A DNA stretch of 34,464 nucleotides from Lachnospiraceae bacterium (lineage in GTDB: Bacteria > Bacillota > Clostridia > Lachnospirales > Lachnospiraceae), in NCBI GenBank assembly GCA_024681795.1, contig JAILAD010000061.1, positions 1 through 34,464 on the forward strand, in the 5' to 3' direction. Of this stretch, positions 33,583 to 34,464 are shown piece after piece (the first letter of the stretch is position 1; each line of letters begins with the position of its first letter). A model generated the notes under the pieces. That model saw only the letters and a program-made list of their open reading frames with translations, was not told the origin of the DNA and searched no databases. The translations under genes and the position numbers were made by a program.

Positions 33583-34464
33583 GATACTGAAAAAACTGCT
33601 GGTCTTACTGGACCGGAAACAAAAAATGCAAATGGTGGGACTTGTCATCATTTTGTTTATCGGCGCGATTATGGAGGCATTTTCCATAGCGGCGATTATT
33701 CCGGTCGTTACCCTGATTCTGACTCCGGAAAAGCTGGATGCCATTCCGGTAATCGGTGCAATTAAAGCATCGCTTCCGTTCGGCTCCGACAAAACGTTCG
33801 GAATCTTCATCATGGTGGGACTGATTTTCGTTTTCATCGTAAAAAATATTTATATATATCTGGAATACAAACTGCTTTATCATTTTATCTTTTCCAATCA
33901 GTTCCGTACTTCGGAACGGATGATGAAAAATTTCATCCGAAGGGATTACGAATTCTTCCTCGGTGCCGATACAGCGGTAATCCAGAGAACAATCACCTCG
34001 GACGTCAACAACATGTACGGTTTGATCCAGTCCCTTCTGACTCTGGTTTCGGAAGTGATAGTGGCATTCTGTATTGCGCTTTACCTGTTTATCCAGGAAC
34101 CCGTAATGACCTCCGTGGTTGCGCTTCTGTTAATCGTTACCCTGCTTTTGATTAAGGCGTTCTTAAAGCCGGTTATGAAAAGAGCGGGACAGGAAAACCA
34201 GGATTATTACAGCGGACTCTTCAAACATATTTCCCAGACGGTTATGGGAATCAAGGAAGTCAAGGTAACCGGACGGGAAAATTATTTTGTGAAAGAATAC
34301 CAGAACTGCGGGCGCGGTTACGTGAATGCGGTTCAGAAATATACGCTTTATAACAATATTCCGAGACTGATTATCGAAGTGGTCTGCATGGGTGGTGTCA
34401 TCGGATATTTCCTGTATCTTTATTTAACAGGGGGCGACATCATCGGAATGATTGCCACCGTTAC
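33575..34464 (+). CDS. ABC transporter membrane domain, flippase-like (incomplete at the window end)
   Basis: The frame from ATG 33575 is open to the last base (296 residues). GAAGGA precedes the start. It has about five hydrophobic helices arranged as an ABC exporter membrane domain: an early helix with GAIMEAFSIAAIIPVVTLIL (30-49), a conserved family phrase, then helix-turn regions TITSDVNNM and GIKEVKVTGRENYFVKEY (a coupling-helix-like stretch). The phrase pattern resembles PglK/WlaB-type lipid-linked oligosaccharide flippases. The ATP-binding domain would lie beyond the window, so this is inferred. Confidence 0.8.
   Translation, partial: MIKILKKLLVLLDRKQKMQMVGLVIILFIGAIMEAFSIAAIIPVVTLILTPEKLDAIPVIGAIKASLPFGSDKTFGIFIMVGLIFVFIVKNIYIYLEYKLLYHFIFSNQFRTSERMMKNFIRRDYEFFLGADTAVIQRTITSDVNNMYGLIQSLLTLVSEVIVAFCIALYLFIQEPVMTSVVALLLIVTLLLIKAFLKPVMKRAGQENQDYYSGLFKHISQTVMGIKEVKVTGRENYFVKEYQNCGRGYVNAVQKYTLYNNIPRLIIEVVCMGGVIGYFLYLYLTGGDIIGMIATV

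Noticed and set aside
1..34464. tRNA, rRNA, CRISPR array, insertion sequence, prophage, toxin-antitoxin or defence genes
   Set aside because: No cloverleaf, regular spacer-repeat array, transposase or nuclease motifs, or such gene pairs were found. The gaps between genes are short and accounted for.

Overview
The window looks like the chromosome of a low-to-mid GC Gram-positive Clostridia member, most likely Lachnospiraceae. This is inferred from the strong purine-rich Shine-Dalgarno sites with some GTG/TTG starts, the pyrC-pyrK-pyrD (class 1B) order followed by ispE and a DUF1934 gene, and a set of membrane glycosyltransferase families (DUF6056, DUF6020, LIC_10190-like, GtrII, EpsG) common in that group. 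No rRNA, tRNA, CRISPR, IS element or phage gene was seen.

Layout. (1) 1-81, minus strand: the N-terminus of a type IV prepilin, divergent from (2) 383-4795, plus strand: a housekeeping operon pyrC-pyrK-pyrD-ispE-DUF1934. Facing promoters with overlapping -35 boxes lie between them. (3) 4918-5418: a small membrane-anchored protein of unknown function with its own promoter. (4) 5441-18187: a block of envelope-glycan genes that keeps switching strand. It holds DUF6056 (+), a lone GINT1_N-like beta-propeller (-), a nucleotidyltransferase and a PseC-like aminotransferase (+), a LIC_10190-like membrane protein (-), a DUF6020 protein (+), an acyltransferase and a second DUF6020 protein (-), and GtrII (+). 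All three convergent junctions overlap, by 7, 11 and 71 bp. (5) 18295-22307, plus: rmlD, then a membrane TPR-like protein, a membrane FHA protein, a membrane-anchored GH25 muramidase and a divergent-PAP2 protein. (6) 22309-24671: an unrecognised polytopic protein with a GT-C-like first loop, and a GT2. (7) 24709 to the window end: an apparently single operon for a lipid-linked exopolysaccharide. It encodes an initiating phosphoglycosyltransferase, a chain-length protein fused to what looks like a dead tyrosine-kinase domain, five cytoplasmic glycosyltransferases, an EpsG-type polymerase and the start of an ABC transporter/flippase.

How they may work together (inference): the last operon would build, polymerise and export a repeat-unit polymer. 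The strand-switching block and the two NDP-sugar genes would supply side-chain sugars and O-acyl groups added outside the membrane. The FHA/GH25/TPR cassette would link the envelope to phosphothreonine signalling and wall remodelling. The most unusual items are the PCP fused to a P-loop that has lost its lysine, the strand-alternating membrane-glycosyltransferase block with overlapping convergent ends, and the stand-alone GINT1_N-like propeller.
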